Below, piece by piece: positions 12,141 to 24,985 of a stretch of 64,000 nt of DNA; within the stretch, counting starts at the first letter, position 1; every line of letters begins with the position of its first letter. Location of the stretch: contig NC_077231.1 of NCBI RefSeq assembly GCF_027887165.1, positions 187,224,103-187,288,102 on the forward strand. Direction: 5' to 3'. Source of the stretch: Monodelphis domestica. Lineage: Eukaryota; Chordata; Mammalia; Didelphimorphia; Didelphidae. The position numbers and the translations under genes are program-made. Under the pieces are notes generated by a model that did not search any database, was not told where the DNA came from, and saw nothing but the letters and a program-made list of their open reading frames with translations.

Positions 12141-13661
12141 GGTTGGATGAAAAGTGTTAGAACTCATAAGGGTACATCAGCAGGACAGATGGCAAAGCCC
12201 ATAGATCAAAGGGTCTATCCGTAGGTCAGATGGTTGTTCCTGAGTGTCTTAAGATTAGAGCAGTAGGACACAAAATAAGACCTGGTAGTCTTTCATCTTA
12301 CCTTAGGAATTACAATATGATTTAACATAATTTAATAGTATAGTCAACATAATGATATTGTTTACTAGAGTTTTTCCGATAATAAATATAACCTTGATTA
12401 CCATGTATACTTTTTTGTTTTTTTCAGTATTTTAAAAAATGAATGAATGAATGGGGGAAATCTAACCAAGAATTCAATTTAGGGAGATGTTCTTTGTGGG
12501 CAGTGTGATCTTTAGTTGCTTCTGTTTGCAGATCCCATTCTGCTGATTGCAAAAGGCCCCAAGCTATTATATAGCCTCCTGGAATATTTTTGAAATTACT
12601 CAAAGGAATCTGATCTGTCAATCAATGCAAGACAGATGAAATGGATGAACAATGTCTTTTCCTCCAATTTAAATATCCATCTGAGCAGACATTCTAGAGC
12701 TTGTTAAACATTGTGCAGGTATTGGACAAATCAAATGGACAAGAATCGGGACTCAGAGTAGAAAAGAAGAGTGGGCTAGATTTTTTTCAGGAAATTAAAA
12801 AGTGCTTCTTCTGCTTTCTCAACTTTTCCATAATAGCAAAAGTATCTCTTTTCAATGCAAAATTTTACCAAGGTTGCATGGCCACAGAGACCTAAAATAC
12901 CAGTGCTTTGAAAGATGAGCACCCTCAAGAGGAGGACAGAAAGGCACATATTAGATGTAAACCTGCAGCAACATGTGACCAATAAGGAACACCAAAGAAC
13001 CAAAGGAACTTCTGACAAGTAAGTGATAAGGCAAGACATTGGGGTAATCATATGGCATAAGTTATTTACTCACAGAACAAGAAACTCAATTCCATAGCAG
13101 ATATTTTATTATTATAGAATAGTAGTGGTAAATCCCCCCACCCTCCATACACAGAGGAATACAATTTCTCAGATTCCTATATCATCAGTGAAAACTGGTG
13201 GAACCAATGAAATACCAGTTTCCCAGATATCTCACAATAAGATTGTGTCCAGCTGCAATATTTCTCATGGCTCTGTCTCATAATAACAAGAATAAAATGG
13301 AAGAGAATACCTAGAATTTTAGTTATAAAGATCTTTCATTTGATTTTTACTCTCCTATGGTAGCTACCTTACTCTGCTTTACCCCATTATAGGTTCTGGA
13401 AGTCTATTCTTACTCTGCTTTTCTCTTTCTATTTGTTGACTCTTTTGGCTTTTGATCATATCAAAGATTTTTGCAATCATATGATAAACAACAGAAAATG
13501 TCAAATCATTTTAGGCCCAAATATGGTGTTTATCATATTTTGGTATATTATATTCAAAGTTAAATTTGTAGTTGAAAAAACAGCCATTTTTGAATGGCAA
13601 TATCTAATCATTCTTTTTCAGAACCTTGATAAATGGGAAAATGGGTACAATAAAAACCCCA
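12141..13661. other. No recognisable feature
   Basis: About 1.5 kb with short open frames only and no coding signature. The 91-residue reverse frame at 12776-13051 has no family features that I recognise and no conserved context. Confidence 0.4.
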
Positions 13662-13890
13662 GAGGCAGTGCAATAGTAGATAGTGAACTGAATTAGACAT
13701 CAGATAAAACTCAGTTCAAATTCTAAAGCTAACATTAGCTGTGTAACTGTGAGCATTTTTTGGGTAAGTTTTATAACTTACAAAATGGAGTAATTCCTGT
13801 GGTACTCACTTCACCAGGTTTTCATGTGGATCAAATGCCATAGTCTATGAAAAGTGCTTCAAAAACCTTAAAGCAATATATAAACATCAG
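13662..13890 (+). repeat. MIR/THER-like SINE (forward)
   Basis: tRNA-like head 'ggcagtgcaatagtagata' with 'aactcagttcaaattctaa', core 'gctgtgtaactgtgagca', and a tail 'catgtggatcaaatgcc ... aagtgcttcaaaaacctt'. The tail matches the typical MIR-family 3' text. Old copy. Confidence 0.6.
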
Positions 13891-15280
13891 ATAACAAAGG
13901 AGTCCAGCCATGATTAATGCATTTAACAATCCTGTTTGTATGTCATATATTTCTATTTCATACTAGTAGTTTAGTCTGAGTATTAGGGTAATTAAACAAG
14001 TAATTAACTTGGAAGATAGTGATATATGTATATATATATATATATATACATATATTTATATTTATATATGGAAGTATGATGGAAGACCAAATGTCTTTGT
14101 TGTAGGTGTCAGTAAGAATTTAGTTTGTAGATTTATCATTGATATCTCTTTTTCTTTCGGTTTGGACCTATGAATTTAGTGGTAAGAAAATAAGAAATTC
14201 TTTTCCACAAATATGTTGGTAATATCTTGCAAGTTGTAGTCTCAGAGAGTTTCATGTGACATTAAATTAAGTGACTTATCCAGAATAACATAGGTTCAAC
14301 TTGAATCTAGCTGAAACTTTCTCATATCCCTATCTTATGAGAACCAACACCCAGGATCCCCCTTCTGTCTAAAAGAGTTTCTGACATAATGACTCATAAT
14401 AATTTAGAATGAAGGAATTTTATGTATTGTGATATAAGCAGCTTTACATAATTTTCCTTTCAGAAAAAGACTGGTTAATTATTTCTAATAATAAACAATA
14501 TAATTCCTCTTTCCTGAATTTATAATAAATTTGATAACTTAATATTTTCAAAGATTGAAACCACTAATAGTCTTTAAAAAGCTAAGTTCCCTTGGGATAT
14601 TTTAAAGATTTTCTCAATTCTCAATCAGGATTTATTTTTGTTTGGATTAAATGCTACTAGTGTCTTGAAAATAAAGCTAGATAATGTAAGAACCTTTTTA
14701 TACTTTAAAAATGATTTTGCTAACATGAATTACTATTAATAATGAAACTTTCAGGATAATTTCAATTAAATTTCAATACAAATGGACTGACTTTAGTCAC
14801 ATTCCAAATATAATCTATTTATAATGTTTTCTCTTTAGGTTACAATATTTATATTAAATTTATTTCTGAATAAATTAATCCTGCAATTAACTGTAATTTA
14901 TAATCAGTTCAGATTGAATATAGTATAGAATAAATGTATTTTTCCCTTTTGTTAATTAATATAATGTCAATAGAAGATGTGTAGTTGTAATATTTTAAAA
15001 CAAAAGGCCACTGTTCTGTTATATCTCCCATGATACTTTGGGGGTCCAACTTTCTTTGCTTTTGAGTTCATCAGATCCACATTTCTCCTCATGGACTTTC
15101 AAATGCCCAGTACATAATCTATTTGTGGCTTCCAAATTTAAGATATAGGGCAACCAAGGGAGGATGGGAAACAGCATTTTCAGCACATGATATTTATTTC
15201 TAGGAGTCATTTCCCCCTATTAAATTTCTTTAGGTATAAACTAGGAGGGTCAGGAATGTGACAGAAATTGTGTGGCAGTA
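13891..15280. other. Unclassified AT-rich unique sequence
   Basis: About 1.4 kb with a TA microsatellite at 14022-14068. The part from 14400 to 15000 is very AT-rich, with many TTAAT/TAATTA words and no repeat that I can name. It could include conserved non-coding DNA, but nothing proves it. Confidence 0.35.
14022..14068. repeat. (TA)n microsatellite
   Basis: Alternating TA with a few interruptions, about 47 bp. Confidence 0.85.
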
Positions 15281-15283
15281 CAT

Positions 15284-15405
15284 AACAATGGAAAGAATTC
15301 TGCATTTTGAGTTTAAGGATCTGACTTCAAATACCATGTTTTGCTACTTATTATTCATTACTTTTCTGGGCCACTGTTGCCTCCCCTAAAGTGAGGGGAT
15401 TGAAG
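15284..15405 (+). repeat. MIR-like SINE fragment
   Basis: Shows 'gtacataacaatggaaaga', 'tctgacttcaaatacc' and 'cctaaagtgaggggattg', the order of a MIR-type element. Diverged. Confidence 0.45.
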
Positions 15406-15604
15406 GTTAGTAGTATTCAGGTCTCTTCAATATATTATTTATTGTTTCATTTATATTAATCACCAATTCATTAAACATCTCTTTACTTTATTATATATTC
15501 CTCTCTGCAGACAAAACCTGACCTTTCTGTTTCTCAAATAATGATACTTCATTTCTCTTCTCCACAAACCTGGAATCTATTCCTAGTTCTCTTCTGCCTC
15601 TGAA

Positions 15605-15803
15605 GCACTCATTGGTCCTAGAGTATGGAAGACTTAGTTTGAATCCAACCCCAGAAACATAATTGTGTGGCCACAGGAAAATAATTTAACCTCAGTTTGC
15701 TACAGTTTTCTCTTCTCTAAAATGGGCATAATAATAGCGCCTCTCTCCCAAGGTGGTTGTGAAGATCAAGTGAGAAAATGCTTATAAAGTGCTTAGCTAT
15801 TAT
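15605..15803 (+). repeat. MIR/THER-like SINE (forward)
   Basis: Contains 'agtttgaatccaaccccag', 'ataatttaacctcagtttg', 'ctaaaatgggcataataat' and 'gtggttgtgaagatcaa', ending 'aaagtgcttagctattatt'. This is classic MIR-type text. It abuts the reversed SINE that starts at 15818. Confidence 0.75.
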
Positions 15804-15817
15804 TATTATTATTTTAT

Positions 15818-16066
15818 GTTGTTCAGTCATTTCATTTGTATCTGACTCTCATAACCTTATTTGGGTTTTCTTGTCAAAGATACAAGAGAGATTTATCATT
15901 TTCTTCTCCAGTTTATTTTATAGATGAGAAAACTGAGGCAAACATGATTAAGTGCATTTCCCAGGGTCACACAGCTAGTAAATGTCTGAAACTAGATTTG
16001 AACTCTGGAAAATGAGTCTTCCTGACTCCAGGGCTGGCACTCTTTTCATTGTACCACCTAGCTGCC
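15818..16066 (-). repeat. Marsupial tRNA-derived SINE (reverse)
   Basis: Reverse-strand copy of the family seen at 966-1215: 'accacctagctgcc' is the reversed head at the right end, and 'gttgttcagtcatttcatt' is the reversed tail. The middle 'gatgagaaaactgaggca' and 'cacacagctagtaaatgt' is standard for the family. Confidence 0.85.
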
Positions 16067-16074
16067 ATAGTTTT

Positions 16075-16345
16075 CTTCAGAGTTTAGCCTCAAAGTTTAT
16101 CTCCTCTTATACTAAGACTTTCCAAATTTCTCTAACTATTAGCATACTCTTCCTAATTGCCTTTTGCTTCATGCATATATTTGTTTATATATATATATAT
16201 ATATATATGGATGTTATTTCACTCCAAGAAACATAAATAAATTATTTTAGGGAATGTGCTATTTCAATATGATTTGTGTAACCCCAATTTCTAGCAGAAT
16301 GCCTGGCACATGGTGAGTGATTAATAAATTCTTTTTGATTAATCT
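16075..16345 (+). repeat. L2-like LINE 3' end with TA tract
   Basis: Ends 'gcagaatgcctggcacatgg' then 'attaataaattctttttg', the L2 3' signature. A TA microsatellite occupies 16186-16208. Confidence 0.6.
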
Positions 16346-16880
16346 AAAGTCTTTTCCAATTGTGACTAGATCCATGTGGTGATTTTCCAGGACGATTCAA
16401 AAAAACACATACCACGAGACCAATTAGATTTTCTGAAACTATTCTTTATTTTAAAACATTAATTGTGTGCTTCAGAATTCAAGTAGTAAATCAAAACTGA
16501 ATTATATTTATTTAGTTCATCTTGCTCTAAATATATATTCAGTTTTCTTGTTTTGTATATTATACCTTATTTTTTTCTTATAACATGTTCATTAACCTCT
16601 AACAACAAAAAGAAATCTATAAATTCCTAAAACATTTATGTACAAAACCAGAAACTCAACATTATTTAAAATTTATTTAAAATTTGTAAATTGTATATCT
16701 GTGCTAATATAAGTATCTTCTGCTTTTAAATTCCTTTTGGATTTGTTTAACTTAACTATTTTTTCTTTTGTGACATTTTTAAGGTAATCATGGTATTTAT
16801 CCTTCTTTTCTTTTCTTCTCTTTTTTCTCTTCATATATTTCCCTTTTTTTCTTCGCATTTCCAATATTTGTCATCATTAC
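16346..16880. other. Unclassified AT-rich sequence
   Basis: No gene. A pyrimidine-rich patch at 16798-16858 gives a lysine-rich reverse reading frame, which is an artefact. Confidence 0.4.
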
Positions 16881-17557
16881 ATAATCGATAATCCATTATC
16901 CATATCCATTACATTGAAATATCAAAATCTATCTAACCATTTCTCCCATTCATTACATTTGCATAATTTCCAGTTAGTCATAAACAAAACTTCCATGAAT
17001 ATTTTCATAGTTAGACAGGTTTTTACCCTTTCAATAATGTCCTTATGGCTTAATGTTAGTAATGGGATCTCTAGGTTACTGAGCATGAACAGCTTTACAA
17101 CTCTTAATGTATATTTCCATTTTGTTTTCTAAAGAAAAAGAAAATTTGCCTCTGCTCTAGCTATTTAATATTAAGCCTGTTTCCCCATGTACTTATCAAC
17201 ATTTAATTTATTCACTTTATTCTATATAGTTTTCAATTAAACTATATTACTAGGTCTATATTTTGCTAGAATTGTCAGTAGGCAGCAGAGAAAATATGTT
17301 GCCAGGACAATACTCTTTCCAAAACAAGTTGTTTTTCTTTTTTTTTCCCCAATGTGGTGGAACTTTTGTTCTAGGGCCACAACCATTAAGGGATGCAGGA
17401 TTGCCTTCATATGAAGATTTTTGCAGATTATTTATTTCTATTTTTCTAATTTTTTCCACCTGAAACTAGGTTTGAATTATGTGTATGGTCAAGCTTAGTT
17501 CTGTTACTAACCTCATACAGGTGTGTGTGGAGTAGCTAAATACATATCTTATTTAAT
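16881..17557 (-). mobile_element. Old L1 ORF2 3' region (reverse)
   Basis: On the reverse strand the right part reads 'cctagagatcccattacta' and a decayed stretch resembling the L1 ORF2 end (a Met-x-x-Trp-rich 'aatgggagaaatgg' region). This word order is typical of old marsupial L1 3' halves. The part from 17140 to 17557 is too eroded to align by eye but is probably continuous with it. No open frame survives. Confidence 0.5.
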
Positions 17558-17791
17558 TTATATAAGGTTCTGTTTATCTCCTCTCCTTTTTAAATTTATT
17601 TTTGAGTTAGACTTATCTATTTCAGAGAAAGGAAAATCAACATCTGCCACTATTACTATTTTGTTATCTACTTCCATTTGTATCTCATTTAATTTTTCTT
17701 TTAAAATTGTGGGTGCTATAACATTTGATGCATATAGGTCCAATACTGATAATGCTTCATTAACCATAGGACTTTCTACCCCATCACACAC
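17558..17791 (-). pseudogene. L1 ORF2 endonuclease fragment (reverse)
   Basis: A 77-residue reverse frame whose text runs 'NEALSVLDLYASNVIAP', 'KEKLNEIQMEVDNK' and 'DKSNSKINLK'. It lines up with residues ~105-165 of the intact ORF2 ([10 protein letters not shown] ... [10 protein letters not shown]), that is, the middle of the apurinic-endonuclease-like domain. The catalytic GDLNQ position reads ADVDF, so the key Asn of that motif is changed. It cannot be functional. Confidence 0.75.
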
Positions 17792-17825
17792 ATATAATAG
17801 AGTTTCTTTTTTTCTTCTTTTTCTC

Positions 17826-18209
<384 letters not shown>

Positions 18210-18239
18210 GGCCAGCAGACTTAATTATTGGCTTTTTTC

Positions 18240-19130
18240 TCCCCAAAGTCCCAGGGTTGCTATTGTTTCATCTCAGATCATGTAGGTTTTCTCAAGATTT
18301 CACAATTTTTGTGTATGCATGTTTATTTTTTCCTCATTCTTTTTAATTATTGTGGTTTTTATAGTACAAAGTCAGATGTGCTCCCAGTTCTCTGCTCAAG
18401 GCCCAGTCTGTGATGGATCTCAGGTACTCCAACCAGAGCCTGCTGGCAGTTCTGCTTCTGCAACTGTGAAGAGTCAGTCTGCCTCACTCCTTGGAAACAA
18501 CCAGGTACTCCTCTCTCCTGGCAATGACCTTAGCTGACAGGACCCCAGCCCCACAGCAAACACACCCATTGTTTCACACTCCTTCCTCAACGCTCCTATC
18601 CTACCACCTTGGCTATGGATTGAGCAGATGTCTAGTCTGAATTTTTTTGTGCTTCCAAAATCCTTTACTTTTTAGCAATGAGGCTTGAGTTCCTTCTCTT
18701 AAGGCCTGGTGCCCACTGAGATGAGTATTCCTTTCATCCCTAGCCTTGTGCCATCTGGGGCTCTGGAGCTGAGGGTGGAGTGGACACAACTCCCAGAGTC
18801 CCCCTCCTAGGGATTCAGTTTCTAGTGGTATCCTCAAGGATGGAGGGTCCTTGTGGTCAGTCAATAAGATAAGATTGCTAATCTTGCCCTCAGGGGCTAC
18901 CTTGTGGATTCCCTCTGTTTGTTCTTTTCCTGTCCCCAGGGTCTAGGGAATTGTGATGAAGGTCAGGGAATTTAGAAACCTTTCCTCCTAGTAGCCTTTA
19001 GCTGTTCAGCTTCATTCTAGACTCCTATGTATTTTTGCTGCTTTTAGTATTGATTTTATAGTTATTTTCGGTAGTTTGTGAGGGGTTTTAGGAGGGCAAG
19101 AAAGCTTCAGACTCTACCATCTTCTTTAGC
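18240..19130 (-). mobile_element. L1 5' UTR, older subfamily (reverse)
   Basis: Read on the reverse strand it opens near 19128 with 'aaagaagatggtagagtct', the 'AAGATGG' opening typical of mammalian L1 promoters. It continues as ~890 bp of GC-richer sequence unlike the surroundings. ORF1 is missing: the microsatellite and then an ORF2 endonuclease piece follow directly. The 5' UTR does not resemble that of the intact L1, so this is another promoter type. Confidence 0.65.
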
Positions 19131-19188
19131 TGTCTATGCTCCCTTCATTCCCCTTATTTTCTATTAATCTAAGATAATACCTCTATGC

Positions 19189-19190
<2 letters not shown>

Positions 19191-19231
<41 letters not shown>
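19191..19231. repeat. (TA)n microsatellite
   Basis: Alternating TA with one G interruption. Confidence 0.85.
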
Positions 19232-20101
19232 GTTCACCCCTTTCATTTATAAAAGATTCAGAGAAGGCAATATCTTGGAAGTGATATCACTGACTATCCC
19301 TATACATGTTTCATATGGAGTAGGAATAAGGAAAAGGTAGATGAATCTTTTAGAGCTGCTCACATTATTGCTGTTGTCTATTAACAGTATTATCATATTG
19401 TTATTTTTTATTAATTTTATATCCCTCCTTATAGAAGTGTCAGGATGGCCTAGTAAATAGAAAGCTGGTCTTATAGTCAGGAAGACCTATGTGTTATACA
19501 CTACATATAACAAAAACTGGCTATTGTTTGACCCTTCAAATTTCCTACATAACTAGCCCAGACTTTGAGTGACAGATGAATTGCCAACATGCACATGAAG
19601 AAGATAACATATACCTGGGATTCACCATGTTGATGAATTCGCAGGACTGGAATTTCCCCAAAATATCCTCTATATGTGAATAATAGTTCTTAGTTTAGTG
19701 ATGGTTATTCAATGACAAAAAAAATTGATAACTACTAATTTATTTTTAAAAAGTACAACCTAAAAACATTGTGAGGATAAATACCATTAGAGAAAAAAAT
19801 CTAAGGCAATGATAATCTGTGGGTTAGTAGATTGTGGAATAAATCTAGAACTAAGGTAAAGTATAAAACAACTATTAGATTCTTCCTTTTAAACTCTTAA
19901 TTTGGATACTACTTTTCTTTTTGTCTTAAGGATTTTTACGTCACTAACTTTCTTGCAGCTCTACCTAGTGGGCATCTATTACTCAACTACTTAAATGGAT
20001 TGATATGGATGCTCTATTGAGTGATGCTGACCACAATCCATCTGGGCCTGCCCCATCATGTGTGATTCTTGTCTATGACAAGCCATAGGAAGTTCATCAA
20101 A

Positions 20102-20102
<1 letters not shown>

Positions 20103-20145
<43 letters not shown>

Positions 20146-20147
20146 TC
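20103..20147. repeat. (GT)n microsatellite
   Basis: About 22 GT units with one TA interruption. The cysteine/valine reading frame over it is an artefact. Confidence 0.92.
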
Positions 20148-21229
20148 CTTCAGTTTCTTTAGACATCTTAAGGTAAATAGTGCACAGTTGTCTTTCTGTT
20201 ATCCTTTGCTTTCATCATATGACCAATCTGTGTTTTCTGATTATAATATTTCTTTTGAGTTAACTGGGCAGAAAATGTGGAATTGTCCTTGAAGGCATTT
20301 ACAAAAGAGGTTATGTGTTGCAGACTAATGCACACAAAACAGGTTGTCTTTAACTGAGCTAATAACTGAGTCCCAACATAATTTGATGTCACAGTTCAAA
20401 CATGTCTACTTTGTTAACAAAATAGAAATAGCAATTAATCTTCAGCCTTCACCATATGGCAGAGATATTGATTTTCAACAAACTAGCAGTCAAATTAGCA
20501 TCAACCACAAGCCCTGCTCATCTGGATAACTGAGTCGATAATTAGATATATTCCTTCTCTCTCAACTCTCCGGGTTTTATACCAATGCTTATCATTTCTC
20601 CTAATTAAAAATATCCAGCCTCTTCCTGGAAAACTCATGTAGTGTGAGTAATTAGCAGTAATCTAATCAAGTGATTCAGATAACTTTTTCCCTTTCCTTG
20701 GCTATTTAATTCAACATTTGTTTTGAGCAAAAAAAAAAGCAAATGATAAGTTTCTTTGAGAAGTATAGGAAAGTTGACATCTCTAACTGAGGGAAATGAA
20801 TCATCACCTCATTATATTACTTTAGCAGTCTGGAAATTTCTGAATTTTATAGGGATTCTAGGCATTAAAGGACACATAAGAAAATTGACTTAGGCTATTC
20901 TGAAAGGTTGACTCAACTCAAGCAGTAGCTTCTTTAAATATGATTCAGTGGGATTGAGTGGCTTGATGTCTGTTTTTATGCTAGTTTATAAAAGACATAT
21001 TTGCAAAGAAAACTAAAAAATTACATTTGGCACTTAGCTGTTATGACAAACAGGATTATAATTTAACATTTACCTAACCTTTACTGTTTCATACTTGCTA
21101 CTGTTGAAATTGAGAATAATTAAGTATGTTTTTAACTTTGGGGGAAACTTGCTATCTGCAAAAGAATCCTCTATATTATTCCAATAAATTGATTATCCCT
21201 AAACTAGTTCATAGTTTCTTATATAGGGG

Positions 21230-21602
21230 CTGATATAGCTACCAATTCTTAGAGACACATCTTCAATTTGCATTTCAGATCCTTCAGGGTTCTCTCCTTA
21301 TTGACCTTTCTAGCTTTACTTCAATTTGCTCTCCTACACTATTCCACCTAAAGTATACTCCACATACTTGTCTTTCCTTATACACTGTCTTCTCATTTCT
21401 GCCTTCAATACTTTATCATCCTTAACTCCTATTAGGTTTCATCTGAGTGGAACATTCATTCACTCTTAGATTATTTATTATATATATGCTGTATCTTCTC
21501 ATCTTACAGAAACTCCATAAGGGCAAGAGTTATTTCTTTGATTTATGTACCTCCCCCAGCATAATACTTTATTCATTTAATAAGTGTTTGTTGAAAATAA
21601 AT
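21230..21602 (+). repeat. L2-like LINE 3' region
   Basis: Contains 'ctctcctacactattccac', 'catttctgccttcaatact', 'aaactccataagggcaaga' and ends 'agcataatactttattcat' plus 'ttaataagtgtttgttga'. This is the standard 3' ~370 bp of L2. Confidence 0.75.
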
Positions 21603-21717
21603 ATGTGTTAGTCTACTAATTGAAGAACTAACATGATAGGGAGACAAGAGAATGTGTATACCCCAAATAGTTAACATATTACAGTAAGGAAATTAATAAC
21701 TACTAATAGTTAATATT

Positions 21718-21955
21718 TGTGTAGATCTACAAGGTCTACAAATCATCCTGTATACATCATCTCATTTAATCCTCATAGCGACTCTATAAGATACATGTCA
21801 TTATATACAAATTAGAGATGAGGACAGTGAAGCCAAGAGAGCTTAAGTGACTATCTTAGGGTCAAACAACTATCAGTGTCTGAGGCAGGATTTGAAATCA
21901 TATCCTTCTGACTCCAAGTCTAGCACTCTATCTACTATATCACTTAACTGGTTAT
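21718..21955 (-). repeat. MIR SINE (reverse)
   Basis: Shows 'acatcatctcatttaatcct', 'gatgaggacagtgaagcca' and 'tgtctgaggcaggatttg', the reverse-strand MIR text almost end to end. Confidence 0.85.
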
Positions 21956-23118
21956 GCATAGGGCAGATTTAATTTTCTGTTCCAAGTAGACTACACATTT
22001 GTGATCTCAATTCTCCAATCTTTGCCCCCCCTCCCCATCCTAGTTCCTGTCTCTGGTGATTCTTTTATATTTTTCCATAAAACTATTGCATGTTAGGCAT
22101 CATTTCCCTAAGTTTTGAGGATCATTTCTTCCTTTCCTTTGGCATTTTTATTCCTTCTTTGATCATTCCTTCTGTTTTTGAAGCTGACCGATCCCTGAAC
22201 TCTGGAGAGCTCTGGCTTGCGCAGCTAGTAAGTACTGAGTTCATGAATTAAAAGGTCTACAAAAATGACATTTATTTTCTCTAAACTCAGCTATTGATTG
22301 CACTGTAGCTTTTATCAAGAAATATATTAGACATCACATCACCAGGATTGATGGGCTGCTGTTGAAAGTTTTGAGGGCAACCTGCCATTGATGGCTTATT
22401 TCTCCCTTAAGAGATAGCTATATGGTTAAAGATGAAGAAAAGCCCTGCTTCTAAATGCTTACTTTAAAGTAATTCTAGAAATACATTTCCAAATAATTCC
22501 ATAATCAAAATATCAATTATAACCCAAGAAAATACATTTTGAGTATCCAGGGGGTGACCTTAGCACAGTATTTGGGTACGTAATTTGGGTTGAACTATAT
22601 AATTCTTTCAACAAACTTCCAGTTGACTTGAGGTAAGATGAACATAGCTGATATTATAAAATGCAAATCAGCAAGAATTTATTAAGTTTCACTTATAGGC
22701 TAGACTTTGAAGTGGGCTGGGGGGATCTGAAAACAAACAAACAAATCAACCCCAATCCTTTTCTTCAAAAAGCATACTTTCCACTGACCAGAAAGGAACT
22801 AAACCTGTTCTATATCACTGCTATGAGGAACTCTCAGATGAAGAAACTTTACCATTTTAGGTCAGCACCTTCTATACAAAGTCTACATTCAGTGTTTCCT
22901 AAGTGGTCTAAATAGCAGTGGTCTACTCTGCTGTACGTGGCTCCCTCATGTCAGAGGTATTCTTGGTTGTTTGAAATACACCATTCTCACTCTCACTAGT
23001 AGAGTAAAACATGTAAGTAGATAATATGTACATAATAATTTGAAAGAATAACAAAACAAGGAGCTTAAAATAAAAGCAAAAATTTAGTATGAATGCAGAG
23101 AAACAATATAGAATTTAC
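21956..23118. other. No recognisable feature
   Basis: About 1.2 kb without gene or repeat that I can name, apart from a short SINE-like phrase 'cagctagtaagtactgag' near 22222. Confidence 0.4.
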
Positions 23119-23358
23119 TGTTCAGGATTTTGACTCTCAGTGACTCCATTTGGGGTTTTCTTGACAGAGATACTAGAGTGATTTGTTAAAATCATTTTAA
23201 AGATGAGGAACTGAGGCAAACAAGAGTAAGTGGCAAACAAAGGTAAGTGACCTAGGGTCAGAAAGCGAATAAGTCTTTGAGGCTGCATTTGAACTCAGGA
23301 AGATGAGACTTCCTGACTTTAAGCCAAGCACTCTATCCTCTGGGCCACCTAGCTGCCT
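23119..23358 (-). repeat. Marsupial tRNA-derived SINE (reverse)
   Basis: Reverse copy of the SINE at 966-1215. The right end 'gggccacctagctgcctga' is the reversed head and the left end 'ttttgactctcagtgactc' the reversed tail. An internal short duplication ('aagagtaagtggcaaacaa') marks an imperfect repeat within the copy. Confidence 0.85.
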
Positions 23359-24229
23359 GACGCATAGAATTCATAGATAAAACCACTTTATATGAGACCC
23401 ATGGCACAGTTTCGAATCCAGGTTATGGGACATACATTGGCAGCCGTTTGTGGAATTCTAGCTACAGCTAAAAATGACCTTCAGATCTTCAGTTTTTACA
23501 TTTTGGCAATTTATGGGATGTCTTCTCATTTAGCATTTTCTGATTTGTGTCAGCTTTTCTATCCCTGTCGAACCCCCAAAGTCACACATAGTTTGACATT
23601 AATAGAGTTGATTTTTGTTTTTTTGGAGAGGGAAGAATATGTCTTCCTTCCTCTCTGAAAGATAAGGTTTTTATTCATGGTACCCAAATATCTGCAACTA
23701 CCCTCCCAGTCTTCCTCTAGCATATTCCTCCAAATCATCCACCTATTCCTGAGCCAGCCTTGCCATCTCCCCCAAGTCCTGTCACCATGCTGCCTCTCTC
23801 AAAGAACATACCTTTATCTCTTTAGCACTCTCATAGGGGGCAATATTTGGTCCACTCTTCCTCTCAATATGACTCTACCCCAAATATTTTTGCCTTACAT
23901 AAAACTATTAGTTAGCTTCTGCTTATCTACTCATCTCCAGCTGCCCTATTTGGTTAAAATTTCATTGAAGGAATGATCTATTTCATCTTTCATTTTTTCT
24001 TGCATATTAATCAGCATATAGTAGATACTTGATAAATGTTTATAGAAATAAATTAAATTGGAGCAATGCTTACTTATGCATAACTCTATTAAGCATAGCA
24101 TAACTATCATTTCATAGCTCCTGTGGATTGATTTTAAGTTTGGTGGGCAGAAAAATTTCTCTAATAACGTGCAAGAACATGTAACATTTGGCTTACACAA
24201 ACAAACATGATGTGTTGAGACAATCACTG
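23359..24229. other. Unclassified; weak L2-like end near 24050
   Basis: The reading frames at 23392-23658 and 23677-23976 have no recognisable family. The phrase 'catatagtagatacttgata' followed by 'aatgtttatag' at 24013-24045 suggests an L2 3' end. Confidence 0.4.
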
Positions 24230-24490
24230 CTTTTTGGCAAAAGTTTTTTCGCATCTGTTGAAATAATCCTATGATTTCTATTGTTATGTTATTGATATGG
24301 TCAATTATGTTGATAATTTTCCTAATATTGAACCTTTCTTGCATTCCTCACATAAAATCTACCTGGTCAGAGTATGTGATCATTTGTGAAATGATGTTGT
24401 AATTTTCTTTTAAAAATTTGCCTCAATTTTCATTAGAGAGATTAGTCTATAGTTTTCTTTCTCTGTCTTTTTTTCTAGTTTAGAATCATT
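24230..24490 (-). pseudogene. L1 ORF2 reverse transcriptase fragment (reverse)
   Basis: The reverse frame reads 'QERFNIRKIINIIDHINN', which corresponds to '[19 protein letters not shown]' of the intact ORF2 at residues ~569-587, and the flanking 'ctgaccaggtagattttat' matches the HDQVGF motif. Frame breaks on both sides. It is an old, internal L1 shard, well short of the catalytic Asp-Asp motif. Confidence 0.75.
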
Positions 24491-24642
24491 CTTTTTTTTT
24501 ATCAAAGGCTCATGCAGCAGAGGGGCAAAGGCAGAACTGCCCTTGTCAGAATTGTGAAGTTTGGTACACTTCAATGTCCAAGACCTGTGACAATGAAACA
24601 CCTCTGTACAAACCTTTCATTCTCCTTTCTCCGATTTACCAT

Positions 24643-24643
24643 A

Positions 24644-24690
<47 letters not shown>

Positions 24691-24692
24691 TT
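24643..24692. repeat. (TA)n microsatellite
   Basis: About 50 bp of alternating TA. Confidence 0.88.
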
Positions 24693-24894
24693 CCTCATTA
24701 TTTTGCTTTGAGTCTACAAACATGTTCAATGTTTATGATATTCTTCAGAAGAAGCATGCATTTTAAGAAAAAATTGAAAACAATATTTTAATTGATTGGC
24801 ATAGTTCTTCATATTCTAACATGCTCAGATTGCATTAGGATGTCTTTATATCTTATTTAATTTATTTTTGTTAAGAAAAAATATTTTTTGTCTT

Positions 24895-24985
24895 TTCATC
24901 TTTGTTTTATTGTTTTCTATCCCTAGCACAATTCATGGTACTAGAATAGATACTTGGTGTTTGTTGATTGATTGATGCTGATTAA
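24895..24985 (+). repeat. L2-like LINE 3' end
   Basis: Phrase 'ctagcacaattcatggtac' followed by 'gtttgttgattgattgatg' fits the 3' terminus of marsupial L2. Confidence 0.5.

Larger units (their letters stand above)
19131..21229. other. Mostly unique sequence with TA and GT tracts
   Basis: No gene is supported. A SINE head remnant lies at 19436-19500. The part 20400-20720 carries many homeodomain-type TAATTA/ATTAGC words and no repeat, and could be conserved non-coding DNA, but that is a guess. Confidence 0.35.

Noticed and set aside
20101..20292. Cys-Val repeat frame
   Set aside because: Product of the GT microsatellite.
23392..23976. Two adjacent forward frames of 88 and 99 aa considered as exons
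   Set aside because: No domain, no convincing splice sites, no codon bias, and L2-like text at the end.
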